Source: Thozetella sp. PMI_491 (taxonomy: Eukaryota > Ascomycota > Sordariomycetes > Chaetosphaeriales > Chaetosphaeriaceae). Taken from it: a DNA stretch of 64,000 nt. The stretch covers positions 1,428,566 to 1,492,565 of the forward strand of contig MU270017.1 in the NCBI GenBank assembly GCA_021432635.1, in the 5' to 3' direction. Below, in pieces: positions 1 through 14,027 of this stretch. The notes below the pieces were generated by a model. That model searched no databases. It worked only from the letters and a program-made list of their open reading frames with translations, and was not told where the DNA came from. Position numbers and translations under genes: made by a program. Numbering within the stretch: position 1 is the stretch's first letter; each line of letters starts with the position of its first letter.

Positions 1-3
1 ATA

Positions 4-472
4 CTACCGGCAGATTAGAAATCACACGAGCTATGTGACTTGGCCGGGCTCGTAGACAAGGATGGAGAAGACTTACGGAAGGGTTAAAGGGAATACATTT
101 CAGCGGTTCTTGGATAAACCATGTATCCGAAGATCCGGTGTCAATGCTGACTGGAATGGACTGGTTCCCGACAACGAGATCCACGATATAGTACACATCG
201 TCCATATTCCGAAGATCGACATTGGCCCATGGAGCAGGCTGACTCGGCTGGCTTAGCTGGCTGCTGTGCCTGCGGAGGTCGCGTCGTCGAGGTGGCACCC
301 AACTGGAGTCCTGGACAGACCTCAGCGGAACGTAGTGCGAGGCCTTGGCATTGTAGTTGACATGCTGGTCTACGCGCTTCCCCTTGAGTGGGAGGACGCT
401 GGCCGGGCTTGCTTCGGAGTGGCAGACCAGGGATCCAAGGGCAGCCAGGCCCAGGAGGAACTTGTTCGCCAT
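4..472 (-). CDS. Secreted pepsin-like aspartic protease (A1 family), 5' part only
   Basis: This is the first exon of an aspartyl endopeptidase that leaves the window on the left. Translation from the ATG at 472 gives a hydrophobic signal peptide (MANKFLLGLAALGSLVC), a basic pro-region rich in Arg and Gln, then a strand entering the first catalytic motif DTGSSDTW, the hallmark of pepsin-like proteases. The exon is 132 codons and ends at 77 before a consensus GTAAGT donor. An intron of about 73 bp follows, with a TCTAATC branch-like site and a TAG acceptor at 4-6, so only three bases of exon 2 are present. Such enzymes are secreted or vacuolar and hydrolyse peptides at acidic pH. The second catalytic Asp and any GPI signal lie outside the window, so the subfamily cannot be given. 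Confidence 0.85.
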
Positions 473-1002
473 TGATGCTAGAAGGAACGCCTCTGTCACC
501 GAGACGTGGCTAGTGAATGACGAAGATGTGAAGGGGAAGGCCGCAGTCGAGCAAGCTGAGGTGCTGCAGGATACGAGGCAATCACTCCAGGACGCCTAAG
601 GAGAGAGCAGAGGATCCGGTGGCTACCGCGAACGAGGACCTTGGGATCATATAATACGGAAACTACCATCTCCATGTACCCCAGGCCTGTACTATCGAAT
701 TTCGAAGCTTCTGCATTCTGGGAGGGGAAATCCGCCCGCAGCGGACCGTCTGGAGTCTAGTTGATCTGCCGGCCGAAGGGTGTGGGGTGGTGAGATTATA
801 TTGACGGTAAATGACCCGTCTGGGGTCTATAGGCCGTATAGTAGGACGGTCCCAAATCTGCTAAGGGGCCTCTAGTAGGGCCGACGCTACGATTGGCCGG
901 CCGCACTCTTCTCTGCCGGGAGCTTTAGCCTGCTGGGCTCGGCCACCAGTCAACAGAGCGACAAGACGGCGGCATCATCCTAGGATGGAGCCAATTCACA
1001 TA
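473..1002. other. Intergenic: upstream region of the protease gene
   Basis: No supported gene. The stretch should hold the promoter of the leftward protease gene; an AT-rich patch (catataatacgg, about 647-660) is a possible TATA-like element roughly 180 bp before its ATG. No repeat or RNA gene is evident. Confidence 0.4.
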
Positions 1003-1536
1003 TCAGGTCACGAGAACGCCAAGGGACGTTGCAGTACATGCCGCGGTGCTCCCCTTGTCATCCACTTCGGTCTCCAAGTATACGTCCGTAGGCATGGTCG
1101 CTGCTGACTTCCTCCAACCCGCGACCGGTACGGCTGATAGACCCGGGAGCTCCACAATTGGAAAGGTTCTAGGCTTTCCAGGTCTAGGCGTAGAGAACGA
1201 ATAGTCTTGGCTTCTTAAGAAGGTGATATATATAGAGGTGGTAGTCGAATACAACCACCTAGAATCGATGCCTATTAAGTAAGAACATACAAGTGCGGAA
1301 CCAGAGCTTGCGGCTCGGGTAAGGTTACAATCGACTCCGTGCTCTGTGTACAGGAACGTTGCCGGACCTTGAGCGGGAGGGCCAAAAACCACGATAGTTT
1401 TAGAGACAAGAAATGGCTTTCTTGGCGCTAAGTCGGTTGGGCTCACGCAAAGCCGCAAAGCGGCAAAGTAGCCTCGCGTGCGTGACGTAGACAGGGATGA
1501 CGCAGCCACATGGCTCAGCTCGCTGGTGTCCAGCAT
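1003..1536 (-). CDS. Doubtful ORF resembling a decayed secreted Ser/Thr-rich protein
   Basis: An open frame of 177 codons. Its middle resembles a common pattern in fungal GPI-type secreted proteins: a GP-x-GPATFLYTE segment, a Cys about eight residues on, a small-residue run, another Cys, then a Thr/Val segment ending near LPGLSAVPVAG. It lacks a signal peptide, ends without a hydrophobic GPI tail, and its codon use is less GC-biased than its neighbours. It may be a relic of such a gene or a chance ORF. There is no clear intron structure to rescue a better model. I list it because the length and pattern are unusual for noncoding DNA here, but it is not secure. Confidence 0.25.
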   Translation of the reverse strand: MLDTSELSHVAASSLSTSRTRGYFAALRLCVSPTDLAPRKPFLVSKTIVVFGPPAQGPATFLYTEHGVDCNLTRAASSGSALVCSYLIGIDSRWLYSTTTSIYITFLRSQDYSFSTPRPGKPRTFPIVELPGLSAVPVAGWRKSAATMPTDVYLETEVDDKGSTAACTATSLGVLVT

Positions 1537-1611
1537 CGTCTCTATGCAATTCTACGACGAACTTGCGCTTTTCGATGCGCTCCTATATGCGCACGGATAA
1601 TATAGAATACG

Positions 1612-3072
1612 ATGTCATCGTCTCCCCAAAATCGACGCCGTCTTCCGGACATCGAAGTCCAGGCAGCGCCGGAGAGGATACTCCGACAATCCTCGGAGTT
1701 CCGGTCTAGGCTCCAGTCAGGATGCTCCGACGAACACGAAGCACCAGAACAGGCGCTTCTAGAAAGCATCGAATGTTTTCAGCTAAACCTCCCCGGCCCG
1801 GACCCATCCGTATCCACGCTTGGTTCCCGTGGCCCGGCGGCGGCCGAGCCGGCCGGAGGGGTGGGGACCGCCTTCACGCTCTTCCCCTCCCTCCCGGCGG
1901 AGCTACGGCTGGCGATCTGGGAGCACGCGCTCGGGCACCGTCGATACCGCCGCGTCCGGCTCTATGGCACCCTCGGTTCCCACGCTGTCCGCACTCGCGC
2001 GCAGATGGAGTTCCGCCTGGAAGGACAACGGGGCGTCACCCGCGGCCCTCGCCTGACCGGCCCGGAGCCATACACTCAGCGAAACGCGCTGGGGAACATC
2101 ATCAGCGGACAGCTCTACCGGGCCATGACCTCCGCTCCTTCAGTGCTGCTGCAGGTGAGCCAAGAAGCCCGCGAGGCGGTGCTAGGCGTCTATTACCTCG
2201 CGCTACCGACGTGCGGGACGGAAGACCTCGACCGATGGGGCGCCGACGACGGCGCCGAAAGCAGGTCCCAGGAAGAAAGCCCGCCACGGGTTCCGCAGCC
2301 GGTGGTACGGATTAGTCCTGAGTGGGACTTCGTCCAGATCGAGAACGATCGGGGCGAGCAGACCGATGTACTAGATGGCCTCCATGACCTACGTGCGTAC
2401 GACCCGCGCGGAATAGGCGTCCGGAACTGGATTGTGGCCAAGAACGTGGTGCATAGTCTACCGTTGGTCTTCTTCCCTAGACTTGATCCCTACGCAGACA
2501 GCTTAGTGAAGCATGCTGGTAGTATGTCTCCTGTCCCGTCCGCTTCTTGTGCATTTTTGGTGGTTTGGTTGCACGCGTTGCTGAAATACAAACTGTTGCT
2601 GCCAGGAGAAACTGTTCTCGACCTCCTCTCCCCTCCCAGGATCGCCATATTGCACGCGGATTTCAACATCCCTCGCTACGGCAGGTGGGAAAGGCTGCGG
2701 TTGGGACCCATAGATCGAAACCTGGACAGCTCAGACTACGCTCCCGTATTCCTCAGGCGAGCAAGCGGCTTCGATGGCCCCTCACCGCTGGAGCGCATGG
2801 CAGTCTTCGACAGCGAAGCCCGGATCGCACACCCTCGGACGCTATGGGGACCCGACCCAGAGCCTCCGGAAGATTTCTGGACACTGGCGGACCCGGGTGC
2901 CGAGAGGCTGTTCTATCGACAGCTGCTTCACGTAGCAGGCGGCCGACCGCCTTCACTATTTAGCCAACCCGACGATCTGCCTCCGGGTTGTCAAATGGTG
3001 CACATGTGCTCAGTCCACCAAACGTGGTGGCTATGTCTACGCAAAAGAGGCGTGCTCTTATTAGAGCCATAA
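1612..3072 (+). CDS. 2EXR-domain protein
   Basis: A single-exon gene of 486 codons starting at the ATG at 1612. After about 85 disordered residues comes the 2EXR signature: F-x-x-FPSLPAELRLAIWEHAL followed by a basic, aromatic strand (residues about 88-125). The rest carries family-typical blocks, including a ViRISPEWDFVQIEN-like block and later W/F-rich segments. 2EXR proteins are abundant in filamentous ascomycetes and resemble F-box beginnings (LPxELRxxIW), but their molecular role is largely unknown. Partners and substrate cannot be inferred. The gene is convergent with the isomerase gene, with only about 220 bp between stop codons. Codon use matches the neighbouring genes and there is no sign of truncation. 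Confidence 0.75.
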   Translation: MSSSPQNRRRLPDIEVQAAPERILRQSSEFRSRLQSGCSDEHEAPEQALLESIECFQLNLPGPDPSVSTLGSRGPAAAEPAGGVGTAFTLFPSLPAELRLAIWEHALGHRRYRRVRLYGTLGSHAVRTRAQMEFRLEGQRGVTRGPRLTGPEPYTQRNALGNIISGQLYRAMTSAPSVLLQVSQEAREAVLGVYYLALPTCGTEDLDRWGADDGAESRSQEESPPRVPQPVVRISPEWDFVQIENDRGEQTDVLDGLHDLRAYDPRGIGVRNWIVAKNVVHSLPLVFFPRLDPYADSLVKHAGSMSPVPSASCAFLVVWLHALLKYKLLLPGETVLDLLSPPRIAILHADFNIPRYGRWERLRLGPIDRNLDSSDYAPVFLRRASGFDGPSPLERMAVFDSEARIAHPRTLWGPDPEPPEDFWTLADPGAERLFYRQLLHVAGGRPPSLFSQPDDLPPGCQMVHMCSVHQTWWLCLRKRGVLLLEP

Positions 3073-3292
3073 GGCTCGACACGGTCTAGTACAATTCACG
3101 CAAGGCAAGGCTTCTCCTCCCTCTGCTAGTACCGGATGTCAATTTTGTACGTCATGCCCTCGCGGTACACAGGATTTACTTTTCTTTTTTTTGTTCTTCG
3201 GGCTGCCGTGGCGCCCCCTTCCCAAACCCGACCAACAGGGATCCTGCTATTTCCATCCCAAGTAAATACCCCCATGATCCGTGCTCTCCACC

Positions 3293-6646
<3,354 letters not shown>

Positions 6647-8885
6647 TTACCGGTCCTGAATGCTGCCAACAAACGAAGGATCCTTTACACTGCCACCGCC
6701 GTCGCCCAGTCCTGGGATCGGCCGGTTATAGCTGAAGCCGGTAAATTGTTTCTGCATTGTTTGGGATAGCACGGGTCCTTCGACCCAGGAATCCTGGGGA
6801 GGCTCTGAGGTGAAGTCGGAGTCGAAATTGGTCGTGTCCATCGCATCAGCCTGCGGGAAGATCAAATTAGTAAACGAAACGAAACCATGGCTGCACTAGC
6901 ACTGGCAGGAGCGGGGGCAGGGCCAGTGCTTTGCACATTGGGTACATACCACACTCGGCTTGAACGCCGGCTCGTACTTGCGCTGTAGGAGCTTGCGCCA
7001 GTCAATGGCATGGAAGAAAGGGTGTGCCTTGATCTCGGCGGAGCCGTTAGCGCCGAGCCGCTGGTCGGGGTCGCGGTTGAGAAGCTTGGTCAAGAGGTCC
7101 TTCGCGGCCGGAGGCACTATCTCCTGGCTGGGGAAGTGCAGGGGCTCGCCCAAGATCTTGCGGTACATCTCGTTGGTGTTCTCGTCGTAGAAGGGCGGAA
7201 GACCCGTCAACATCTCGTACAGGAGCACGCCGAGGGTCCACCAGTCGACCGTCTTCTGGTAGCCCTTGCCGAGGAGGAGCTCGGGAGCCAGGTACTCAGG
7301 AGTACCACAGAACGTGTTAGTCCTGTCCTCGTCCTTCATGTCCAGCTTGCAGAGTCCGAAGTCGCACAGGGCGATGTGGCCCTGGTAATCGAGCAGGATG
7401 TTCTCGGGCTTGAGGTCGCGGTAGATAACATTGAAGCCGTGCAGACACTCGAGGGCGCAGAGCAGCTCGGCCGTGTAGAAGCGGCTGCGGTTCACATCGA
7501 AGCGCTGCTCCTTCTGGAGGTGATGGAAGAGCTCGCCTCCGTTGACGAAGGCCAGTACAAAGTAGAGCTTCTCGGGGCTCTGGAAAGTGAACTTGAGGGG
7601 CACGATGAAGGGATTGTTGATCTGCGCGAGCACCGACCGCTCGGCCAGCGTGTGGGCGACTTCGGAGCGCGAGATGATGTGCGCCTTGCGGATCGTCTTA
7701 AGGGCGTAGATTCGGTTCGTGTCCTTCTTGCGCACCTGCATGACCTTTCCGAAGCTGCCTTTGCCCACCACCTTGAGCAGGTCAAAGTCGTCAATCTTGA
7801 GCTTGCCAGCTCGGTTCTCTACGTACTCGACACCGATCTTAAGCTTGCCGGTTCCGTACTGAACCTCAACCCAGTCTACGCCGCTGAAGCCCAGCGCTCG
7901 TTCCCGGTTGGCAAACTCGGCTGCGGCCTTCTCCCTGTCCTTCTTGCTCAGCTTAGGGTCTTCGACGAATACCTGCTTCTCCTCGAAGCGCGGGTTGATG
8001 CGCACAACACCCAAGAAGATATCCTGGCTGCGGCCGGCGCCCGGCGGGGCGGCGGGATTCCGAATGTAGAGGTGCACAACCAGCTCTGTTACACGCGACA
8101 CGTCAAACTTGTACTGGGTGTTGGATCCCGCCCACAGTGGGTTCTCGGGCTTTCCCTCGACGGAGTTGACGAAGACCTGGACTTTATCGAAATCCAGTAG
8201 GGCGTAGGGCATGTACTTGGTCGACACTCGGCCGTGGTTCATGGGGAGGCCGTTAAACCCGCCCGACGTCTGTGGCCGCGAGCCGTTACTCGCGAAGGGG
8301 GCGGGGGACCGCTGGGAGGAGGTGGGCCGGACAGAGCCGGCCATGTTCAGGGGGTTGCCCGTCGACAGCGAGTTGGCGACATGTTGTGGGTTGAAGAGGT
8401 GGCGGTACTGCTCGGGCGGGGAGAATCCGGAGCCCTCATGGAGCGTGACGACCAAGATGCCGGGCTTCGGTGTCTTGATGACCGGGGCCTGGGTCAAGGC
8501 TTCTGAAGCGGCTACGCGTGCCGTTAGCAAAGAGGTCGAAAAATGCTTGGAGCTCCACCTCCCGGCCTGCCGCCGTACCTATAGTGTTCTCGTTTGTGGG
8601 CGTCGCAGCGCCCGACACGCTTCCGTTGCCCTTCTCATCCTTGTCCGTGATGGTCGAGGTAGAGGGAGAGCGGCCGAAAGACGGCGCAAGGGCGGACAGG
8701 TGCGTGTCCTTCAATTCTGCAAGCCCCAGGGGATCAGCAGCGGAACCAGGCGGCGAGACGGCAGGGCCGAGGCCGGGAATGGCCCGTGATGATGGATCCG
8801 GCGCGTCTGGGGGGTGCAGATAGGTGGGAGGGTAGAAGGGGGAGGTGAAGGGGGCCGACTTACTCTTGGTGATATTCCACGACAT
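6647..8885 (-). CDS. sch9: AGC serine/threonine kinase of the Sch9/SchA type
   Basis: Three exons give 690 residues: 8885-8579, 8511-6950 and 6850-6647. The introns are 67 bp (GTACGG...GCTAACGG...TAG) and 99 bp (GTATGT...TTACTAAT...CAG). A Ser/Pro-rich N-terminus leads into a C2-like domain (about 115-325), typical of Sch9. The kinase domain runs from about 345 to 610: glycine loop GKGSFGKV, Lys374, RDLKPEN with Asp468, DFG with Asp486, and activation-loop Thr502 in TFCGTPEYLAPE. The C-terminal extension on exon 3 holds the hydrophobic motif FTGFSY (Ser663). Sch9 kinases couple nutrient and TOR signals to growth, stress resistance and, in pathogens, development. The open frame of exon 2 begins before the splice site, so the ATG at 8885 is preferred. 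The gene lies upstream of pgi on the same strand. Confidence 0.93.
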
Positions 8886-9323
8886 GGCGCCGGTGAGGGG
8901 AAGCGGGCAGGGATATCGGCACGAGGGCGGGCGGGGAGGGAACCAAGGCGAGCGGAATCGCTCGTGCGGAAGAGGACTCGATAGGAAATCGGTTGCGAAG
9001 GAGGTTTGGAGGAGAGGGCGGGCGGGCGCACGATGATGATGATGCCGTCCGCGGGGCTCGATTCCAAGGTTGTTGGTCGTCGACGTGCGGGAGGAGGTGT
9101 GGGTGTTGGGTTAGGCTTGGTGGGATTCGATAAGGGGAGAGATATCGACCGGGGGGTAAATTGACCGCCCGCAAGCTAAGGGACCGCCCCGCAATTTATT
9201 GCACCTGTCCCAATCTTGGAACCGTGGCGCGAGGGCAGCGGGCGGGAGCACCGGGGGTTGGAAGGGGGGGCCGCCCCGTTTGGATGTACCTCAAATCTGG
9301 GTGAGGCGCAAACGGGAGCAGGC

Positions 9324-9343
9324 AAAAAAAAAAAAAAAAAAAA
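9324..9343. repeat. Poly(A) tract, 20 bases
   Basis: An uninterrupted run of 20 A in the kinase upstream region. Such runs in promoters exclude nucleosomes; here it is about 440 bp upstream of the kinase ATG. Its exact length may be affected by sequencing. Confidence 0.8.
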
Positions 9344-10552
9344 GATGCGACACAGCTATAATTGGACGGAAGCGCCCTGGTCGGCTGAGAAGATTTATGG
9401 AAGCTGGAATGCGGTGAAAGGCGAGAAAAAGAGGCGCTGGGGGAAGGGGCGTTGATTCTGCCACGAGCGGTTCACAATGGAAACACACAGCGGGGTACCG
9501 GATTAGCAGGCACGGAGATATGTGAGTGAGGTATGACGAAATGACGAAATGCAGGCAGGATGGGATCGGAAGAGAGGAAGAGAAAGATTGTTGCCGCCAG
9601 GGACTAGGCGAGGGGAATGGTCCGAATAGGCAGGGGCAGCGTAAGCCGGCTTGAGTTCAGATCTTCATCACGGGGACGAGGCGCAGTGCACACATTCCCA
9701 GGACAAATCGTCCACGATCAGGTACTTGGTAGGAAGGCTGCTGGTGGTGGTCGCTATGTCCGGTATTATTAAGCACACACAGCCCATTAGTCGCGGTGTT
9801 GGTAGTCGGTTTTGGGGCGAAAGATTCCGTACTGGGCATCGAGTCCGGCCCAAGTGCGGGCTTCGGGCCACCCTTCTTCCTCTCACTAGAAAAATAGAAA
9901 ACCGGATTTGTGGAAGTCTATTTTGCCCTCGAGACTCTCTGATTGCTACGAGCCTGCACGGCCTCCGTCCCCTCCTCGAGGCCAGCTCGCTCGAATACGA
10001 ATGTGGTGCCGTGCACCCGCACCAGACCGCATCGTAATGCTGACCATTAATTCCCCTATTCCTACATAGCTGCTTTTGGCAGCCACGAGGGCCGCCCTAA
10101 CGAGCTAAACACCCACAGCTCGAGGCAGCCAGCCAGCCGAACAGCCAGCTAGTCAGCCGTTCTTACTCCGTACCTGCCATTTGCCCCTTTTTTCATGAGC
10201 AAACCCTCTTCCCCTTCTTCCCCCCATCCCCTGTTTCCCAATCCATATATCCCCACCAGCTGGCATCGCCCTGCCCGCAACATGCCCCCTATAGGGCTCG
10301 ATCGGCTCGCCAATGGCGGGAGCTAGGGGAGGCTCCATCTGCATGCGTTCGTGTCAAGACAGGGCTAGCCGCGCAGCCCATTGCAGCACAGCCTCAGCAA
10401 TGGCAAATTCGCCTCAGCTGCCCAAGCTGATCGACGCCAGGCGTCGAGCCGGGGAAGGGAGGTGAAGGGCATGGGAAAGGGGCTGAAACCAATAAACCGT
10501 CTGCAGGGCAGGCGTCGTAGCACCTCGAAATCTCACGGGCTCCTCTTTTCCC

Positions 10553-10570
10553 TTTTTTTTTTTTTTTTTT
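10553..10570. repeat. Poly(T) tract, 18 bases
   Basis: An uninterrupted run of 18 T within a CT-rich strip. No gene context beyond the long intergenic region. Confidence 0.8.
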
Positions 10571-11042
10571 GTTTCCTTCGGTTGATGGTACTGTGCACGT
10601 CGGTCTGCTCGAAGGCCCTGCTGACGGCGCTTGCCTCAGGGGAAGGCGACCGGCATCCATACCAAGAGCGACCCTCTAGTCTCAAGGGGAGTCTCAGGCC
10701 CAGGACCCCTCCCTCCCGTCTCATGTTGCTCTACATGGCCCACTGCTCGGGACGCGACACTCGGAACACGCGCCTATTTTGTAAGATTTTCATGGAAGAA
10801 TATCGAGCTCTTTAGCACCACGCTCGCAACCACGTACCGTGGGTTGGGAGGTCCAATGTACAGCGCATTACTCCGGAAGATCTCTCCCTCCCTCCTCCCT
10901 CCTCCTCCTCCTCATCCCACCGTAGCATGGCGTTCGCAAGCTAGGCTAGAAGGCGTAACCTGCTAGCCGCCTCGCCAGGTCCCTCGCCACTATGGATCCC
11001 CGGCGGCCTGCATTGGCTGGTGCGCGGCCGAGGCAGCGCTAA

Positions 11043-11579
11043 TTAGTCGCTCTTCTTGGCGGACTGCGCAGGTGCCCGCGGGAGCTCCATGCCGACCCCA
11101 AACACGATCAATAGCCTCACCACCACCGGTGGTAGCGTCGTCGCAACCACGACCCAGTCGTTCATAGACCAATCGCTCACTGAAGCGTAGCTGATCCAGC
11201 CGCCCACGGCCTGGGGGGTGCTGAAGATGTGAGCAAAGTCGCTCAGGAGCATGCCGAGGCACAGCATGCGCCAGAGGCGCCGGTCGTCGAACGAGTGCAG
11301 GATGACCAGCTCGATGAAGGCGAAGTAGAGAAAGCCGCCGCCGAGCTGGGTGTAGAGGAAAGCCGTCTCCGGCCGGAAGACGCCGGCCTCGCGCGTCATG
11401 GTCGCGAGGTAGCTGGCCGGCTTGCGCATCGCCAGGAACGCGCCGCCGAGCGCGAACAGTGGCTCGATCGTCACCAAGATGGCGCGGTAAGCGAAGGGGA
11501 TCGTCTGCTTTGCCGAGATGATGTTGGCCGTCCGCACGAAACTGGGAAGCGCACGGGCAGGCGCTGCTGGAGACGACAT
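11043..11579 (-). CDS. DUF7704-type four-span membrane protein
   Basis: Single exon, 178 residues, ATG at 11579. Four hydrophobic segments are visible: about 32-52 (AILVTIEPLFALGGAFLAM), 73-92 (GGGFLYFAFIELVILHSF), 96-115 (LWRMLCLGMLLSDFAHIF) and 142-165 (VVVATTLPPVVVRLLIVFGV). The pattern of a conserved YRxxLVTIEPxFALxGA start, a PxTxFLYTQLGGxFLYFAF middle and SDxAHIxxT matches the fungal DUF7704 family of small integral membrane proteins, distantly EXPERA-like. Function is not known. The C-terminus ends in a short charged tail. It does not overlap other genes. The family assignment rests on remembered motifs. Confidence 0.75.
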   Translation of the reverse strand: MSSPAAPARALPSFVRTANIISAKQTIPFAYRAILVTIEPLFALGGAFLAMRKPASYLATMTREAGVFRPETAFLYTQLGGGFLYFAFIELVILHSFDDRRLWRMLCLGMLLSDFAHIFSTPQAVGGWISYASVSDWSMNDWVVVATTLPPVVVRLLIVFGVGMELPRAPAQSAKKSD

Positions 11580-12729
11580 GATGCGACGGTTTGGCGAGTT
11601 GCCGTAGAGCTACGTACGATTGCGAGAGGTGCGACTTGCACCTATTTGATCGCGAGGTTGTCGAGTTTTTTCTTCTCGATGCTCCCCAATTCCGTCAGCT
11701 CGCTATCAGGCTGGATGTGACAGCGGGCCACGGCACTAGCCCCGGTGAGGCAGTTGCTAGTGTGATCCGGGGTTTATACGCAACTACCACGAGGTTTATC
11801 CACTGAGGGGCCGCTTTTGATAGGCGCCATTGCAGCATTGGTGTATCTGGCCAAGGCATACAGGTACCTATGCATACATCTCTGTGGTGGTTTCAGCACC
11901 CTACGACGACAGCAACACGCCTATTTCGTATGTGAAGAAATAACCCCGAAATTAACAAGAGAAAATTGGAATCATTATTCAAATATGCACTATACATTAT
12001 CACCGAGAGGGTTATAAGAGCCCAAATATGAGATTGGAGGAGACCCCGCGCCCTCTTATAATCTGGACTGCTCGACGCTGCTAGGCTTAGTATAGCTAGC
12101 TGAATAGGTCTATAACATTGATTTGATATTTCGTCGGTAATGAAGATTAAGGCGTCATGGACAATTGTGGTAGCAGGTCAAATAGTGGCGGTGGCGGTCC
12201 CACCAGAGGGGGGGTCCATGATGGGCGGGGACTTTCGGTCAGCAACAGTCGACAAGGTAATGTATCCGTGAAAGGCACAAAAAGGATAACATGAGATATT
12301 CCATATTATAAATCAGGAGGCCCGGCCATGGCCTGCCCTCCGCATCCACGAGTGAACCCGGTGAAATACGGGAAATACGGCAAGCGTGATTCTCAGCATT
12401 TCAGCAAGAGGCTGCACTACAGCTCCTCGAAATACCAGCACTCGTCAGTATATCCAGCTTGTAATCGCAATCTATGACCTGACATTGCGCGACGCGGCAG
12501 CTCGACGCCAAGTATCTGCGTCGAGCGGAGATCTCTGGCTTGGCGGTGCCAGGCAGGAACTTGGGCCAATCAACTCTGGGGCGGGCTGAATAGCAGGACG
12601 TCTGCGCTGCAGAAATTCGGCCTGATTACTCCGTCCTCCACTGTCCAGTTTAGCAAGTCAAGCGAGATAAAGTGCGACCCGCGCGTGCGAGCGGACGGAT
12701 CGTGGCGTCCTCGTCATCAGCCCCTGAGA
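11580..12729. other. Intergenic: divergent promoter region
   Basis: Separates the leftward DUF7704 gene from the rightward membrane-protein gene. The middle part (about 11900-12150) is AT-rich. No RNA gene, repeat or supported ORF was seen. Confidence 0.45.
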
Positions 12730-13932
12730 ATGGACCAAAGCGACCCCGCGCCTCCCTCCGACCACGAGAGCGACTGGGAGACGGCCGACGAGGAGCCGCC
12801 GGACGCTCCACGTCATAAGCCTACCGGCCCCGCCACCCCGGCCCCGCCGCCTCCTCTGCCCGATGACCACCGCATGCTAGCCCGCAGCTTTGCCAGGGGC
12901 ACAATTCAACGGCGCGGAGCCATCTCGGTGCCCGGCACACATGATACGCTGCTCGACACAATAGCACACCCTGTGCCCGTGGTTCGCGGGCGCCCGGTAA
13001 CACCTCCGCCGGCTCCGGTGCCCCGTCCGCGTCCGCGTCCTCGGCGGCCGCCCTCGTCGATGCCGCGCAGGGTGGAAGCTCAGAACCCGGACGAACCGGT
13101 GCCATTTTATGTGGCCGCACGACGTTGGGTCGCTGCGCGCGGGCAGCGGCTCTGGGCCTTTCTCCGCATGCACCGCCAAGCCATCTTCGGATGTCTTATC
13201 ATCTTGATCTGTGTGCTTGTCCCCGTTCTCCTGATCATCTACTTCGCCAACCCCAAGAACCGCCCAGATACCTCCTGGCAGGACTGCGTGGACGGGTTTA
13301 GCTTCATAGGCAAGCTCTGCCTGGGCGCCATTGGGAGCCAGCTGCTGGTGCGGAAGGGAAGCGCGGCGTTTGCCGAGCTCGTCTCGCCCTACGAAGAATT
13401 CCGGCGGCTGTGGAACAACCGCTTCATCCTGCTACTTGTGGAATGGATCCCATATTTCGCCCTGACGCCGCTGAGCAATTTCGGCATTCGGCTGGCCTTG
13501 GGGCCTTTGTGCAATTCAAATAACCGGATGGAGAAGTACTTCCCAATCAAGAAGAGGTCAGACCTGAGGGCGATCTTGGAAATCTTGACGAGATATACCT
13601 CCTCGAACTTCCAGATGTCCATGGCGGCAAGGTCGTTCATGGATCTCAAGCCCACCATCGGCCAGCTGCTGGCGGTTGGCCTTTCCTCTTGCGCCTTCGC
13701 GCTCCTAGAGGCGCTCAGGGGTCCCATCTGGATGATGGAGACGCTATGGGTGGTCTGGTTCCCTGTCTTGGCGGCATCTCTAGCTATGCGGATAGCGACC
13801 ACATGCCACAGGTTAGGACGTGTGGGCGCCGACTTGGACTGGGAGTACGGCGTCGGGCTCATCGTGTACACGTGGCTGATATCACTGGCATGGGAGCATA
13901 GGGACGATAAAGGCGTTGGGGAGTGCTGGTAG
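12730..13932 (+). CDS. Unrecognised multi-pass membrane protein
   Basis: Single exon, 400 residues from the ATG at 12730 (MDQSDPAP). The frame extends 15 codons further upstream but without an ATG. The first 125 residues are Pro/Asp/Glu-rich and disordered, then Arg/Pro-rich. A clear membrane segment follows at about 149-171 (IFGCLIILICVLVPVLLIIYF). More hydrophobic stretches occur at about 225-252, 320-338, 343-366 and near the C-terminus (YGVGLIVYTWLISLAW). The topology suggests five membrane spans with a cytosolic acidic head. I do not recognise the family and propose no function. The gene is convergent with the secretory lipase gene, with 95 bp between stop codons. Codon use is typical of the window, so it is probably a real gene. 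Confidence 0.65.
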   Translation: MDQSDPAPPSDHESDWETADEEPPDAPRHKPTGPATPAPPPPLPDDHRMLARSFARGTIQRRGAISVPGTHDTLLDTIAHPVPVVRGRPVTPPPAPVPRPRPRPRRPPSSMPRRVEAQNPDEPVPFYVAARRWVAARGQRLWAFLRMHRQAIFGCLIILICVLVPVLLIIYFANPKNRPDTSWQDCVDGFSFIGKLCLGAIGSQLLVRKGSAAFAELVSPYEEFRRLWNNRFILLLVEWIPYFALTPLSNFGIRLALGPLCNSNNRMEKYFPIKKRSDLRAILEILTRYTSSNFQMSMAARSFMDLKPTIGQLLAVGLSSCAFALLEALRGPIWMMETLWVVWFPVLAASLAMRIATTCHRLGRVGADLDWEYGVGLIVYTWLISLAWEHRDDKGVGECW

Positions 13933-14027
13933 CGCTGCCGAGCGTACGAGGGAGAGCTCAAAGGCGGTATATTTTCATACAGCTACGCTCCGAGTTGACC
14001 TTCTCCAGGCGCTTTACTCTAGACTGC

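Larger units (their letters stand above)
8886..11042. other. Intergenic: long upstream region of the kinase gene
   Basis: About 2.1 kb without a supported gene between the leftward kinase and the leftward DUF7704 gene. It holds a 20-base A run, an 18-base T run, short tandem repeats (for example two copies of ATGACGAA near 9538-9553) and CAGC-rich repeats near 10110-10160. A long leader for a signalling kinase is plausible. The open frames here look non-coding. Confidence 0.5.

Noticed and set aside
1612-3072. F-box protein assignment for the 2EXR gene
   Set aside because: The LPAELRLAIW opening is F-box-like, but the following basic strand and the later blocks fit 2EXR better.
7010-8200. 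396-codon open frame antisense to the kinase gene
   Set aside because: A shadow of strong third-position GC bias in the kinase exon; the translation is a repetitive Val/Leu/Glu/Gly sequence.
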